This document shows positions 16,779 to 26,747 of a DNA stretch of 64,000 bases, piece after piece. Position 1 is the stretch's first letter. Each line of letters begins with the position of its first letter. The stretch is taken from contig NZ_CP031834.1 of NCBI RefSeq assembly GCF_003590645.1, positions 4,526,501-4,590,500 of the forward strand, in the 5' to 3' direction. Under the pieces are notes generated by a model, which searched no databases, was not told the origin of the DNA, and saw nothing but the letters and a program-made list of their open reading frames with translations. This stretch comes from Mesorhizobium sp. DCY119 (GTDB lineage: Bacteria > Pseudomonadota > Alphaproteobacteria > Rhizobiales > Rhizobiaceae). Position numbers and translations under genes: made by a program.

Positions 16779-19655
16779 ATGGGTCTCGTCCACGAAATCG
16801 ACTACGGCACCCCGGCCTCGAAAGCGGAAAAGCAGGTCACGCTGAGCGTCGACGGCTTCATCGTTACCGTGCCGGAAGGCACCTCGATCATGCGCGCCTC
16901 GATGGAGGCCGGCATTGCCATTCCGAAGCTTTGCGCCACCGACATGGTCGACGCTTTCGGCTCCTGCCGCCTCTGCCTGGTGGAGATCGAGGGCCGCAAC
17001 GGCACGCCCTCCTCCTGCACGACGCCGGTGGCGCCCGGCATGGTGGTGCACACCCAGACCGGCCGGCTGAAGGACATCCGCCGCGGCGTGATGGAACTCT
17101 ACATCTCCGACCATCCGCTCGACTGCCTGACCTGTGCGGCAAACGGCGACTGCGAATTGCAGACGCAGGCCGGTGTCGTCGGCCTGCGCGATGTGCGCTA
17201 CGGCTACGAAGGCGACAACCACGTCTTCAAGAAGATGGACGGCGCGGAAAACTTCAAATGGATGGCGAAGGACGAATCCAACCCGTACTTCACCTATGAC
17301 CCATCGAAATGCATCGTCTGCTCGCGCTGCGTGCGCGCCTGCGAGGAAGTGCAAGGCACCTTCGCCCTGACCATCGAAGGCCGTGGCTTCGGCAGCCGCG
17401 TATCGCCGGGCATGCACCAGCCCTTCATCGACTCGGAATGCGTTTCCTGCGGCGCCTGCGTGCAGGCCTGCCCGACCGCGACGCTGACGGAAAAGAGCGT
17501 CATACAGATCGGCCAGCCGGAGCATTCGGTCGTCACCACCTGCGCCTATTGCGGCGTCGGCTGCTCGTTCAAGGCCGAAATGCGCGGCGACGAGCTGGTG
17601 CGCATGGTGCCCTACAAGGACGGCAAGGCCAATCGCGGCCATAGCTGCGTCAAGGGCCGCTTCGCCTATGGCTATGCCACGCACAAGGAGCGCATCCTCA
17701 ACCCGATGATCCGCGAAAAGATCACCGATCCGTGGCGCGAAGTGTCGTGGGAAGAGGCACTGACCCACACCGCCAACGAATTCCGCCGCCTGCAGTACCA
17801 GTATGGCCGCACGGCAATCGGCGGCATCACCTCCTCGCGCTGCACCAACGAGGAAACCTATCTCGTCCAGAAGCTGATCCGCCAGGGCTTCCTCAACAAC
17901 AACGTCGATACCTGCGCCCGCGTCTGCCATTCGCCGACCGGCTACGGCCTCGGCCAGACCTACGGCACCTCCGCCGGCACGCAGGATTTCGACTCGGTCG
18001 AAGATTCCGACGTGATCATGGTGATCGGCGCCAATCCTTCTGCCGCGCATCCGGTCTTCGCCTCGCGCATGAAGAAGCGCATCCGCCAGGGCGCCAAGCT
18101 GATCGTGCTCGATCCGCGCGTTACCGAGACGGTGGATTCGGTTCACGCCAAGGCCGACTATCATCTGCCGCTGAAGCCCGGCACCAATGTCGCCGTGGTC
18201 ACCTCGCTGGCGCATGTCATCGTGACGGAAGGGCTGTTCGACGAGCAGTTCATTCGCGAGCGCTGCGACTGGTCGGAATTCGAGGATTACGCCGGTTTTG
18301 TCTCCGACGAACGCCACAGCCCCGAGCAGGTGGAAAAGCTGTCCGGCGTGCCGGCAGAGAAAATCCGCGAGGCGGCCCGGCTTTATGCGACGGGCGGCAA
18401 CGGCGCGATTTATTACGGCCTCGGCGTGACCGAGCACAGCCAGGGCTCGACCACCGTCATCGCCATCGCCAACCTCGCCATGCTGACCGGCAATATCGGC
18501 CGGCGCGGCGTCGGCGTGAACCCGCTGCGCGGCCAGAACAACGTGCAGGGCTCCTGCGACATGGGCTCGTTCCCGCACGAACTGCCGGGCTATCGCCACA
18601 TCTCGGGCGATGCCGTGCGCGACATCTATGAGAGCCTGTGGGGCGTGAAGCTCGACAACGAGCCGGGCCTGCGCATTCCCAACATGCTGGACGCCGCCGT
18701 CGAAGGCACGTTCAAGGGCATCTACATCCAGGGCGAAGACATTCTCCAGTCCGATCCGGACACCAAGCATGTCTCGGCCGGCCTCGCCGCCATGGAATGC
18801 GTGGTGGTGCATGACCTGTTCCTGAACGAGACGGCGCGCTACGCCCACGTCTTCCTGCCGGGCTCGACCTTCCTCGAGAAGGACGGCACCTTCACCAACG
18901 CCGAGCGCCGCATCAACCGCGTGCGCAAGGTGATGGCGCCGAAGAACGGCTTTGCCGACTGGGAAGTGACGCAGAAGCTTGCCCAGGCGATGGGCCTGGA
19001 CTGGAACTACCAGCACCCGTCGGAAATCATGGACGAGATCGCGCAGACGACGCCGAGCTTCGCCAAGGTTTCCTACGACTATCTCGACAAGATGGGCTCG
19101 GTGCAGTGGCCGTGCAACGAGGCGGCACCGGAAGGCACGCCGATCATGCATATCGACCATTTTGTGCGCGGCAAGGGCAAGTTCATCCGCACCGAATATG
19201 TGGCGACGGACGAAAAGACCGGCCCGCGCTTCCCGCTGCTGCTCACCACCGGCCGCATCCTCTCGCAATACAATGTCGGCGCGCAGACGCGGCGTACCGA
19301 AAATGTCGTCTGGCATTCGGAGGACCGTCTGGAAGTCCACCCGCACGATGCCGAGAATCGCGGCATTCGCGACGGCGACTGGGTGCGCCTGCAAAGCCGG
19401 GCTGGCGAGACGACCTTGCGCGCGCTGATCACCGACCGCGTGTCGCCGGGTGTCGTCTACACCACCTTCCATCACCCCGACACGCAGGCCAACGTCATCA
19501 CCACCGACTTCTCCGACTGGGCGACCAACTGCCCTGAATACAAGGTCACCGCCGTTCAGGTGGCGCCGTCCAACGGCCCGTCCGAGTGGCAGGAGGAGTA
19601 TGAGGACCTGTCGCAGCGCTCGCGCAAGATTGCGACACTGGAAGCGGCGGAGTAG
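16779..19655 (+). CDS. fdsA: NAD-dependent formate dehydrogenase alpha subunit (bis-MGD, catalytic)
   Basis: This 958-residue catalytic subunit binds the Mo-bis-MGD cofactor. A NuoG-like N-terminus carries a [2Fe-2S] set (C52, C63, C66, C80), a His/Cys cluster (H112, C116, C119, C125) and two ferredoxin-type [4Fe-4S] motifs (C178-C188 and C221-C231). The molybdopterin domain begins with a [4Fe-4S] at C255, C258, C262 and C290. The Mo-ligand Cys383 is followed by His384 in the ARVCHSPTG loop, as in known Fds enzymes. GGAG lies before the start, 12 bases after fdsB. Confidence 0.95.
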   Translation: MGLVHEIDYGTPASKAEKQVTLSVDGFIVTVPEGTSIMRASMEAGIAIPKLCATDMVDAFGSCRLCLVEIEGRNGTPSSCTTPVAPGMVVHTQTGRLKDIRRGVMELYISDHPLDCLTCAANGDCELQTQAGVVGLRDVRYGYEGDNHVFKKMDGAENFKWMAKDESNPYFTYDPSKCIVCSRCVRACEEVQGTFALTIEGRGFGSRVSPGMHQPFIDSECVSCGACVQACPTATLTEKSVIQIGQPEHSVVTTCAYCGVGCSFKAEMRGDELVRMVPYKDGKANRGHSCVKGRFAYGYATHKERILNPMIREKITDPWREVSWEEALTHTANEFRRLQYQYGRTAIGGITSSRCTNEETYLVQKLIRQGFLNNNVDTCARVCHSPTGYGLGQTYGTSAGTQDFDSVEDSDVIMVIGANPSAAHPVFASRMKKRIRQGAKLIVLDPRVTETVDSVHAKADYHLPLKPGTNVAVVTSLAHVIVTEGLFDEQFIRERCDWSEFEDYAGFVSDERHSPEQVEKLSGVPAEKIREAARLYATGGNGAIYYGLGVTEHSQGSTTVIAIANLAMLTGNIGRRGVGVNPLRGQNNVQGSCDMGSFPHELPGYRHISGDAVRDIYESLWGVKLDNEPGLRIPNMLDAAVEGTFKGIYIQGEDILQSDPDTKHVSAGLAAMECVVVHDLFLNETARYAHVFLPGSTFLEKDGTFTNAERRINRVRKVMAPKNGFADWEVTQKLAQAMGLDWNYQHPSEIMDEIAQTTPSFAKVSYDYLDKMGSVQWPCNEAAPEGTPIMHIDHFVRGKGKFIRTEYVATDEKTGPRFPLLLTTGRILSQYNVGAQTRRTENVVWHSEDRLEVHPHDAENRGIRDGDWVRLQSRAGETTLRALITDRVSPGVVYTTFHHPDTQANVITTDFSDWATNCPEYKVTAVQVAPSNGPSEWQEEYEDLSQRSRKIATLEAAE

Positions 19656-19658
19656 GTA

Positions 19659-20489
19659 GTGGCTGCGGCCCGCAAACCCATCACCCAGACCTCCCGCCTC
19701 GCCCGGCGCGCGGCGGGTACGGCTGCGGCCAACCGCATGGTGCCGGAGGAAACGCCGGTGGCGTTTTCGTTTGCCGGAACCACCCATGCGGTGATGATGG
19801 CGAGCCCGGCGGATTTCGAGGATTTCGCGCTGGGGTTTTCGCTGACCGAAGGCATCATCTCGTCAGTCGATGAGATCGAGGCGATCGAGGTCGAGGACCA
19901 GGGCGCCGGCATCGACATCCAGATCAAGCTGAAGGACAAGGCCAATACGCGCTTCCAGGCGCGGCGCAGGCGGCTGGCCGGACCAGTCGGCTGCGGGCTG
20001 TGCGGCATCGAATCCATCGAGGAGGCGATGCGCTCGGTCGATCAGGTCGGTGCGTCGCCGCTTACGCTCAGCGAAAACGATATCGTCCAGTCGGTAAAAC
20101 TGCTTTCCAAGGTGCAGCCGATGCATGCCGAGACCGGCGCGGTGCACGCCGCCGGCTTCTACGTGCCGGGCAAGGGCATTATCAAGGCGCGTGAGGATGT
20201 CGGCCGCCACAATGCGCTCGACAAGCTTGCCGGCGCGCTCGCCCACAAGGCCATCGACGGTTCTTCGGGTGCGGTCGTCGTCACGTCGCGCGTGTCGGTG
20301 GAAATGGTGCAGAAGACGGCAGCGATCGGCGCGCGCTTCATCATCGCCGTGTCGGCGCCGACCGCCCTTGCCATCCGCACCGCCGACGAGGCCGGCATGA
20401 CGCTGGTGGCGCTGGTGCGCGGCGATGATTTCGACATTTTCACCCATCCAGACCGCGTCACTTCCGGAGCAGCCAGACATGTCGCTTGA
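19659..20489 (+). CDS. fdhD: FdhD-type sulfurtransferase for formate dehydrogenase
   Basis: This 276-residue FdhD protein (called FdsC in fds operons) sulfurates the Mo-bis-MGD cofactor, which formate dehydrogenase needs for activity. The reactive loop is GPVGCGLCGIES with C112 and C115. REDVGRHNALDK, a family hallmark, lies further on. It begins with GTG at 19659, three bases after the fdsA stop, with GGAG upstream. Its 3' end overlaps fdsD by 11 bases. Confidence 0.94.
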   Translation: MAAARKPITQTSRLARRAAGTAAANRMVPEETPVAFSFAGTTHAVMMASPADFEDFALGFSLTEGIISSVDEIEAIEVEDQGAGIDIQIKLKDKANTRFQARRRRLAGPVGCGLCGIESIEEAMRSVDQVGASPLTLSENDIVQSVKLLSKVQPMHAETGAVHAAGFYVPGKGIIKAREDVGRHNALDKLAGALAHKAIDGSSGAVVVTSRVSVEMVQKTAAIGARFIIAVSAPTALAIRTADEAGMTLVALVRGDDFDIFTHPDRVTSGAARHVA

Positions 20490-20769
20490 AGAACACAAGG
20501 CCAGCACGCGCGACAAGCTGATCCGCATGGCCAACCAGATCGCGACGTTCTTCCACTCCAAGCCGCGCGAAGAAGGCTTGGCCGGCACCGCCGAGCACAT
20601 CAACAAGTTCTGGGAGCCGCGCATGCGCCGGCATCTGTTCGAGGTTCTCGACAGTGGCGGCGAAGGGCTGGACGAACTGGTGATCGCGGCTTCGGAAAAG
20701 ATCAGGCGGCCAAGCGATCCTGTGACGCCGGCGCAAGCCGCGGAAGCAAATGCCGACGTTAGCGGCTGA
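20479..20769 (+). CDS. fdsD: NAD-dependent formate dehydrogenase delta subunit
   Basis: This 96-residue small subunit stabilises the Fds complex in other bacteria. It has the family core KLIRMANQIATFF, then KFWEPRMRRHLFEVL. The start at 20479 (MSLEEHK) lies inside the end of fdhD, in another frame. A longer frame from 20425 would only duplicate fdhD sequence. It ends the operon 21 bases from a convergent gene. Confidence 0.92.
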   Translation: MSLEEHKASTRDKLIRMANQIATFFHSKPREEGLAGTAEHINKFWEPRMRRHLFEVLDSGGEGLDELVIAASEKIRRPSDPVTPAQAAEANADVSG

Positions 20770-20790
20770 CCGCCCGCCGAGGCCGTCGTC

Positions 20791-21639
20791 CTATGCCCGC
20801 TTCCAGCCTTTCCGGATGTGGGCATATCCCTCGCGATAGACCGCTTCCGGGCTTTCGGCAAAATCGCGCCAGACTTTCGTTGCCGCCGCCAGATCCTTCA
20901 GCCCACGCCCGAACGCCTCGATGGTGAGCCAGCCGTCGTAACCGCTCTCCTTGATCGCGGCGAAGGTCTTCTTCCACGGGATGTCACCGCGCCCCGGCAC
21001 GCCGCGATCGTTTTCCGAAATATGGATGTGGGCGATGTTGCGGACGTGCTTGGTATAGGCGCCGATGGGGTCGGCTTCCTCGATATTGGCGTGGAAGGTG
21101 TCGTACATGGCGCGGATGTTGGGGTGCCCGATCTCGTCGACATGGGCCGAGAGATCAGCCATCGTGTTCAAGAGATAGCATTCGAAGCGGTTCAGCGCCT
21201 CGAGCCCGATGGTGACGCCATGCTGGCCGGCATGGTCGCCAATGGCGCGCTGCGAGGCGACCGAGCGTTTCTTTTCGGCAGAAGTCGGGCCGACGCCTGA
21301 AAACTGGCCGAGCGTTGAATGAAGCGGGCCGCTGAGTGTTTTCGCACCCAGCGCCTCGGCGCAATCGATCGCCCATTTCATGTAGGTCACGCCGGCCTTG
21401 CGGGTGGCGGCACTGGGTGAGATCAGATTCATCGCGGGATCGCCCATGGCCGACACGGCAGTGCGCTCAAGGCCGATGCGATCGAGCATTTCGCCAAGCC
21501 GCCTGTAGTCGTCGGGCGTGCCTTCGAAGATCGGGATCTCGACGCCGTCATAGCCGGTCGCCTTGATGTCGCGCAGCAGTTTTTGGTGCTTTCCCGTGAC
21601 GTTGGTCGTCCACAGGAACATGCAGAAGCCGATTTTCAT
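20791..21639 (-). CDS. Sugar epimerase of the D-tagatose/D-psicose 3-epimerase type
   Basis: This 282-residue TIM-barrel protein of the xylose-isomerase-like family has the metal ligands expected for keto-sugar 3-epimerases. They are Glu in LEALNRFECYLLNT, Asp in YDTFHANIEE, His in IHISENDRG and Glu in LTIEAFG. The start MKIGFCMFLW at 21639 follows AGGGGAC. The chemistry is C3 epimerisation of ketohexoses or related sugars, but the true substrate is not visible from context. It converges on fdsD with almost no spacer. Confidence 0.83.
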   Translation of the reverse strand: MKIGFCMFLWTTNVTGKHQKLLRDIKATGYDGVEIPIFEGTPDDYRRLGEMLDRIGLERTAVSAMGDPAMNLISPSAATRKAGVTYMKWAIDCAEALGAKTLSGPLHSTLGQFSGVGPTSAEKKRSVASQRAIGDHAGQHGVTIGLEALNRFECYLLNTMADLSAHVDEIGHPNIRAMYDTFHANIEEADPIGAYTKHVRNIAHIHISENDRGVPGRGDIPWKKTFAAIKESGYDGWLTIEAFGRGLKDLAAATKVWRDFAESPEAVYREGYAHIRKGWKRA

Positions 21640-21959
21640 TTGTCCCCTCCGATGGCCGCTCTGGTGGCGGTTCCACGGCAATCTAGCGGGGAAAATCTGG
21701 TAGGACCAGATGGTGCAGGCCGAAATCTTGGGCAGAGGGCGCATGGGTGCTCTGATGGACCTGAGCGGAGGAAAGACCCCCACCCCTAACCCCTCCCCAC
21801 AAGGGGGAGGGGGACGATCTCGTCGCCTTAGCCATCAAGAACGGTGAAGGTTGGGGCCGGGCAGCCTTGCAGCAAAGTTCCCTCCCCCTTGTGGGGAGGG
21901 GTTAGGGGTGGGGGTCATCTCAAAGGCAATGCGCCGCCGAAAAGGAAGCGAGATGACGA
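21640..21959. other. Intergenic region carrying a repeat pair
   Basis: The 320 bases between the epimerase and patD contain the promoter side of the epimerase gene and the inverted repeat at 21776-21915. Nothing else is recognised. Confidence 0.5.
21776..21915. repeat. Inverted repeat pair, CCCCTCCCCACAAGGGGGAGG family
   Basis: The arms ACCCCCACCCCTAACCCCTC... (21776-21813) and its reverse complement (21880-21915) face each other about 66 bases apart. The same unit recurs as pairs at 24351-24500 and 37183-37304. Confidence 0.88.
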
Positions 21960-23387
21960 TCACCCATGGGCAAACATGACATGCCGCACCGCTGTATAAT
22001 CTTCCAGCGCGTAGAGCGACATGTCCTTGCCGTAGCCGGACTGCTTCAGCCCGCCATGCGGCATCTCGTTGGTGAGCATGAAGTGGGTGTTGATCCAGGT
22101 GCAGCCATATTGCAGCCGTGCGGCGGTGGCCATGGCGCGCGACACGTCCTTGGTCCAGACGGACGAGGCGAGGCCGTAGTCGGAATCATTGGCCCAGTTG
22201 ACGGCTTCGTCGGCGTCGGAGAAGCGGGTGACGGAGACGACCGGGCCGAAGACCTCGCGGCGCACGATCTCGTCTTCCTGCAAGGCGCCGGCAACCACGG
22301 TCGGCTGGTAGAAGAAGCCCCCGCCCTCACCCGGCTTGCCGCCGGTGGTGATCTCGACATGCTTCAGCTCCGAGGCGCGCTCGACAAAACTGGCGACGCG
22401 GTCGCGCTGGCGGCTGGAGATGAGCGGGCCGATCTCGTTTTCGGTGTCGTCCGGCTGGTTGAACTTGATGGTCGAGACGGCCGAGGACAGGTCTGCGACG
22501 AGTTTTTCGTAGATTTTCTTGCCGGCATAGATGCGGCAGGCGGCGGTGCAGTCCTGGCCGGCATTGTAATAACCGAAGGCGCGCAGGCCGTTCACCACCG
22601 CTTCCAGATCGGCGTCGTCGAAGACGATGACCGGCGCCTTGCCGCCGAGTTCCAGATGCGTGCGCTTGACCGATTTGGCGGCCGCCTGCAGCACCTTCTT
22701 GCCGGTGGCGACATCACCGGTGATCGAGATCATGTTGATCCTGGGGTGGTTGATCAGCGCGTTGCCGACGCTTTCGCCGCGCCCGAGCACGACATTGACC
22801 ACGCCTTCGGGCAGGATCTCGGCCATGATCTTCGCCAGCTTCAGCGCCGTCAGCGGCGTCTGCTCGGACGGCTTGAACACCACCGTGTTGCCGCCGCCGA
22901 TGGCCGGGGCGAGCTTCCACGCCATCATCATCAGCGGGTAGTTCCACGGCGCAATGGAGGCGACGATGCCGATCGGGTCGCGACGCACCATGGATGTATG
23001 ACCGGGCAGATATTCGCCGGCCACCACGCCCGGCATGGAGCGCACCGCGCCGGCAAAGAAGCGGTAGCAATCGACAATGGCGGGGATTTCATCGTTGAGC
23101 ACCGCATTGATCGGCTTGCCACAATTCAGCGCCTCGAGCTTGGCGAAGCTTTCCGCCTCGGCCTCGATGCGGTCGGCGATCTTCAGGAGATAGCCGGAGC
23201 GTTGCGCCGGCGTGGTGCGCGACCACTCGGTGAAAGCCTTCTCGGCGGCGGCAACCGCCGCCTCGATCTGCGACTGGCTCGCCTCGGGCAGATTGAGGAT
23301 GATCTGGCCGGTCTTGGGGTTGAGGATCGGCTCCTCGGTCTCGGTGCCCTTTTCGAAGCGCGAACCGATCAGCATCTCGGTGTCCAT
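21960..23387 (-). CDS. patD: Gamma-aminobutyraldehyde dehydrogenase
   Basis: This 475-residue NAD-dependent aldehyde dehydrogenase oxidises 4-aminobutyraldehyde (from putrescine) to GABA. The catalytic Cys280 sits in [14 protein letters not shown], the general base Glu247 in LELGGKAP, and the Asn in APWNYPL at 149. C-terminal [21 protein letters not shown] closely matches E. coli YdcW/PatD. It is the last gene of a ydcSTUVW-like operon, which supports a polyamine role. The start at 23387 follows AGGGAG. Confidence 0.9.
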   Translation of the reverse strand: MDTEMLIGSRFEKGTETEEPILNPKTGQIILNLPEASQSQIEAAVAAAEKAFTEWSRTTPAQRSGYLLKIADRIEAEAESFAKLEALNCGKPINAVLNDEIPAIVDCYRFFAGAVRSMPGVVAGEYLPGHTSMVRRDPIGIVASIAPWNYPLMMMAWKLAPAIGGGNTVVFKPSEQTPLTALKLAKIMAEILPEGVVNVVLGRGESVGNALINHPRINMISITGDVATGKKVLQAAAKSVKRTHLELGGKAPVIVFDDADLEAVVNGLRAFGYYNAGQDCTAACRIYAGKKIYEKLVADLSSAVSTIKFNQPDDTENEIGPLISSRQRDRVASFVERASELKHVEITTGGKPGEGGGFFYQPTVVAGALQEDEIVRREVFGPVVSVTRFSDADEAVNWANDSDYGLASSVWTKDVSRAMATAARLQYGCTWINTHFMLTNEMPHGGLKQSGYGKDMSLYALEDYTAVRHVMFAHG

Positions 23388-23421
23388 GTAAACTCTCCCT
23401 GAATTGGTGTCTCAAGAGAGC

Positions 23422-23500
23422 GAGTAGTGAGTAGTGAGTGGTGAATAGGTTTGATCGCGTTGCTTTTTCCTATTCACTATTCACTACTCCCTATTCACTC
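23422..23500. repeat. Inverted GTAGTGA/TTCACTA repeat between ydcV and patD
   Basis: The left arm carries GAGTAGTGAGTAGTGAGTGG and runs to GAATAGG. The right arm is CCTATTCACTATTCACTAC and onward. Together they can form a long hairpin. The same family recurs at 46864-46977. Confidence 0.85.
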
Positions 23501-23503
23501 ATT

Positions 23504-24319
23504 TCACTTCCCCGCACCCGCTATCTGGTCGCCGTCGCGGGTCAGGTAATAGGCGGCAAGGATGGGCAGGAACGTCACCAGCACGACGACCATGGCCACG
23601 ACATTGGTGACCGGGCGCTGGCGGGGCCGCACCAGTTCCTCCAGCATCCAGATCGGCAGCGTCTGCTGCTGGCCGGCGGTGAAGGTGGTGACGATGACCT
23701 CGTCGAAGGACAGCGCGAAGGCGAGCATGCCGCCGGCCAGAAGTGCGGTGCCGATATTGGGCAGCACGACATGGCGGAATGTCTGGAAGCCGTCGGCACC
23801 GAGGTCCATCGACGCCTCTATCAGCGAGCCGGAGGTGCGGCGGAAGCGGGCGACCGCGTTGTTGTAGACCACGACGACGCAGAAGGTGGCGTGGCCGAGA
23901 ATGATCGTCCAGAACGAGAACGGAATTTCGGCCAGGCTGAAGGCTGAGCGGAGCGCAATGCCGGTGATGATGCCGGGCAGCGCGATGGGCAGGATGACCA
24001 GCAGCGAGATCACCTCACGGCCGAAGAATTTCGTCTGGCTGACGGCGGCGGCACACAGCGTGCCGAGCACCAGCGCAATCGCCGTCGACACCGCCGCGAC
24101 CTTGACCGACAGGCCAAGGGCTGCCCACACATCAGGCCGGTTCCAGGCAACGGCGAGCCATTGCGTGGTGAGACCGGGCGGCGGCCACTGATAGCTCTTT
24201 TCCTCCGTCGTGAAGGCATAGACGAAGATCAACAGGATCGGCAGATGCAGGAACAGCAGGCCTGCGCCGGCGGCGATCTTGAGGCCGAGCGGGGCGGATT
24301 GATGGCGGTCAGAGCGCAT
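23504..24319 (-). CDS. Polyamine-type ABC transporter permease (PotC/YdcV-like)
   Basis: This 271-residue inner-membrane permease is the second half of a spermidine/putrescine-type channel. Membrane segments begin near residue 14, and the EAA-type loop [15 protein letters not shown] lies at about residues 172-187. It starts at ATG 24319, with GAGG five bases upstream; a GTG at 24332-24334 is less likely. The order with its neighbours matches E. coli ydcV. Confidence 0.88.
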   Translation of the reverse strand: MRSDRHQSAPLGLKIAAGAGLLFLHLPILLIFVYAFTTEEKSYQWPPPGLTTQWLAVAWNRPDVWAALGLSVKVAAVSTAIALVLGTLCAAAVSQTKFFGREVISLLVILPIALPGIITGIALRSAFSLAEIPFSFWTIILGHATFCVVVVYNNAVARFRRTSGSLIEASMDLGADGFQTFRHVVLPNIGTALLAGGMLAFALSFDEVIVTTFTAGQQQTLPIWMLEELVRPRQRPVTNVVAMVVVLVTFLPILAAYYLTRDGDQIAGAGK

Positions 24320-24350
24320 GGGAACCTCGCGCACTTACGCTGACGTATTT

Positions 24351-24500
24351 ACCCCCACCCCTAACCCCTCCCCACAAGGGGGAGGGGAATCTTTCCACCT
24401 CGCCCTCGGCAGGGACACACTCAGACAAAGAAAAATTCGGCAAGAATGAATGCATGAGAGATCCCCCTCCCCCTTGTGGGGAGGGGTTAGGGGTGGGGGT
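24351..24500. repeat. Inverted repeat pair between ydcU- and ydcV-like genes
   Basis: The arms 24351-24388 and 24464-24500 belong to the CCCCTCCCCACAAGGGGGAGG family. They lie inside the operon, between the upstream permease stop (24514) and the downstream permease start (24319). Confidence 0.88.
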
Positions 24501-24513
24501 CATCTCCGAAGAA

Positions 24514-25482
24514 CTAAAGCGCATCGAACGCCCCCATACGCTTGGCGGCCCAGAGATAGATCCCCATGATCACGACCGGGACCACGGTAAAAGCCGCCGC
24601 CAGCGGAATGTTGCCCGCCGTGCCCTGCTGGGCATAGACGGCCTGCCCGATGAACAGCCGCGACGTGCCGATGATCTGCGGGATGATGTAATCGCCCAGC
24701 GTCAGCGAGAAGGTGAAGATGGAGCCGGCGACGATGCCCGGCAGGGCCAGCGGAAACAGCACGTTGCGGAAGGTCTGGCCGGGGGTTGCCCCGAGATCGG
24801 ACGAGGCTTCGACCAGATTGCCCGGCACGCGCTCGAGGGCTGCCTGTATCGGCAGGATCATGAAGGGCAGCCAGACATAGACGAAGACGATGAAGGTGCC
24901 GGTGAAGGAAACCGACAGCGAATTGCCGCCGACATAGGGCAAAGACAGCCAGGCATCGAGCAGCCACGACAGATGCAGCTTGGCGAACAGCCAGGTGAGA
25001 ATGCCTTCCTTGGCGAGGATGAGTTTCCAGGCATAGATCTTGACCAGATAGCTCGACCACAGCGGCAGCATGATGCCGAGATAAAACAGCGCCTTCCATT
25101 TGCCGCGGGCATAACGCGCCGCAAAATAGCCGATGGGAAAAGCCACGACCGCCGAGGCCAGCGTGACGCAGGCGGCCATGGTCACCGTGCGGACGATGAT
25201 GTCGAAATTGGCCGGGCGCAGCAGCTCGCCATAGGTCTTCAGCGTGAATTCGCGGTTGATGAGGCCGGAAAAATCATCGATCGAAAAGAAGCTCTGCAGC
25301 AGCAGTGCGAACAGCGAGCCGAGATAGACGACGCCGAGCCACAGAAGCGGCGGCGTCAGCATCAAGAGCAGAAGCAATTTCGGCTTGCGCCAGAAGATAT
25401 CCGACAACGCCCCCGCAATACCGCCGCGGCTGGGCAGGATGACCGGCGCTGTATGGGCCTGAAGGGCGGTGGAGGTATTCAT
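24514..25482 (-). CDS. Polyamine-type ABC transporter permease (PotB/YdcU-like)
   Basis: This 322-residue permease has a long cytoplasmic N-terminus, a first helix near residues 35-58, and the EAA-type loop VEASSDLGATPGQTFRNV. It partners the PotC-like gene. The start MNTSTALQ at 25482 is chosen because the frame from 25572 runs into an intergenic repeat; GAGGGATG lies upstream. Confidence 0.88.
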   Translation of the reverse strand: MNTSTALQAHTAPVILPSRGGIAGALSDIFWRKPKLLLLLMLTPPLLWLGVVYLGSLFALLLQSFFSIDDFSGLINREFTLKTYGELLRPANFDIIVRTVTMAACVTLASAVVAFPIGYFAARYARGKWKALFYLGIMLPLWSSYLVKIYAWKLILAKEGILTWLFAKLHLSWLLDAWLSLPYVGGNSLSVSFTGTFIVFVYVWLPFMILPIQAALERVPGNLVEASSDLGATPGQTFRNVLFPLALPGIVAGSIFTFSLTLGDYIIPQIIGTSRLFIGQAVYAQQGTAGNIPLAAAFTVVPVVIMGIYLWAAKRMGAFDAL

Positions 25483-25526
25483 CCCGCATCCCTCCAACGC
25501 CGGCGCTTGGGCTGCCCCAACCGAGA

Positions 25527-25660
25527 CGTCATCCTGGTCAAGGAAGCGGAGCGACCGCGAGCCGGGACCCATTCCGGAACGCCGTCTGGCACTGGACCGC
25601 TACGGAATGGGTCCCGGATAGCCGCTCTTCGCTCCGCTTCAAGCGGCTTCCGGGATGACG
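25527..25660. repeat. Nested inverted repeat between ydcT- and ydcU-like genes
   Basis: The outer ends are CGTCATCC and GGGATGACG. Perfect 15-base inner arms CCGGGACCCATTCCG (25563-25577) and its complement (25603-25617) make a large cruciform-like unit. The same arrangement occurs at 52483-52604. Confidence 0.88.
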
Positions 25661-25684
25661 CGGTGCGGGTGTGTGCGGCTGCGC

Positions 25685-26680
25685 TCATGCCGGCTCGTCC
25701 ATCAAATGAAGATCGGCCGGCAGCCAGACGAGCGAGACATTTGCGCCGTCGTCCGGCACGGGCTGGCCGGCGGGCGTTATGACATGCAGGCGGGTGCCTT
25801 CGGCATCGACGGTGAGCCGGTTGGTCGCGCCGAGAAAGCTGCGCGCGCGCACGGTGCCGGACACGCCCTGCCCCGCCTTTTCGGCCAGCCTGATCTTCTC
25901 CGGCCGCAGGCTCGCCCAGCGGCGCTTGCCGCCATGGCGGGCGACGAAATCGGGCGACAGAACGTTGGAGGAGCCGACGAAATCGGCGACGAAACGCGAT
26001 TGCGGCCGCTCGTAGATATCCTGCGGCGTGCCGATCTGCATGATGCGGCCATCGTTGAAGACGGCAACGCGGTCGGCCATGGACAGCGCCTCGCCCTGAT
26101 CGTGGGTGACGAAGACGAAGGTGATGCCAAGCGCGCGCTGGAGCAGCTTGAGCTCCTCCTGCATGTTTTCGCGCAGCTTGAGATCGAGCGCGCCGAGCGG
26201 TTCGTCGAGCAGCAGCACGCGCGGCTTGTTGACCAGCGCACGCGCCAGCGCCACGCGCTGACGCTGGCCGCCGGAAAGCTGGCTCGGGCGGCGCGCGCCA
26301 TAGCCGGGAAGCTGCACCAGCTTCAAGGCGTCTTCTGCCTGTTTGGCACGCTCCGTGCGGCCCACGCCCTTGACCATCAGCCCGTAGGCGACATTGTCGA
26401 GCACGTTGAGATGCGGAAACAGCGCGTAGTCCTGAAACACCGTGTTGACGTTGCGGCGATAGGGCGGGACGCCCTCGGCGCGCTCGCCGAAGATGGAAAT
26501 CGAACCCGCCGTCGGCTGCTCGAAGCCGGCGATCAGGCGCAGGCAGGTGGTCTTGCCCGAACCCGACGGGCCGAGCATGGCGAAGAACTCGCCGGGCCGG
26601 ATATCGAGGTCGACCGCATCGACGGCGCGCACGGCGCCGAAGTGGCGGGAGACTTTTTCGAAGGAGACGGCTGTGGTCAT
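25685..26680 (-). CDS. Polyamine-type ABC transporter ATP-binding protein (PotA/YdcT-like)
   Basis: This 331-residue ATPase energises polyamine uptake. Walker A GPSGSGKTT lies near residue 36, signature LSGGQRQR near 136, and Walker B VLLLDEP and HDQGEALSMADR follow. The C-terminal TOBE region is about 270-331. The start MTTAVSFEKV at 26680 matches the E. coli YdcT start; a frame from 26695 adds five residues. Confidence 0.9.
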   Translation of the reverse strand: MTTAVSFEKVSRHFGAVRAVDAVDLDIRPGEFFAMLGPSGSGKTTCLRLIAGFEQPTAGSISIFGERAEGVPPYRRNVNTVFQDYALFPHLNVLDNVAYGLMVKGVGRTERAKQAEDALKLVQLPGYGARRPSQLSGGQRQRVALARALVNKPRVLLLDEPLGALDLKLRENMQEELKLLQRALGITFVFVTHDQGEALSMADRVAVFNDGRIMQIGTPQDIYERPQSRFVADFVGSSNVLSPDFVARHGGKRRWASLRPEKIRLAEKAGQGVSGTVRARSFLGATNRLTVDAEGTRLHVITPAGQPVPDDGANVSLVWLPADLHLMDEPA

Positions 26681-26747
26681 GGCAATGATGTCCAAAGGTG
26701 CTCAGTCGGGATCGATACGGCCCGATCGCCGATTGCTGAGGTCGGCG

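Noticed and set aside
15102-19787. A 1561-codon open frame antisense to the fds genes
   Set aside because: It is a shadow of strong GC3 coding in fdsBA. It has low-complexity Arg/Gly/Ala composition and no recognisable family, and the sense genes carry complete cofactor motifs.
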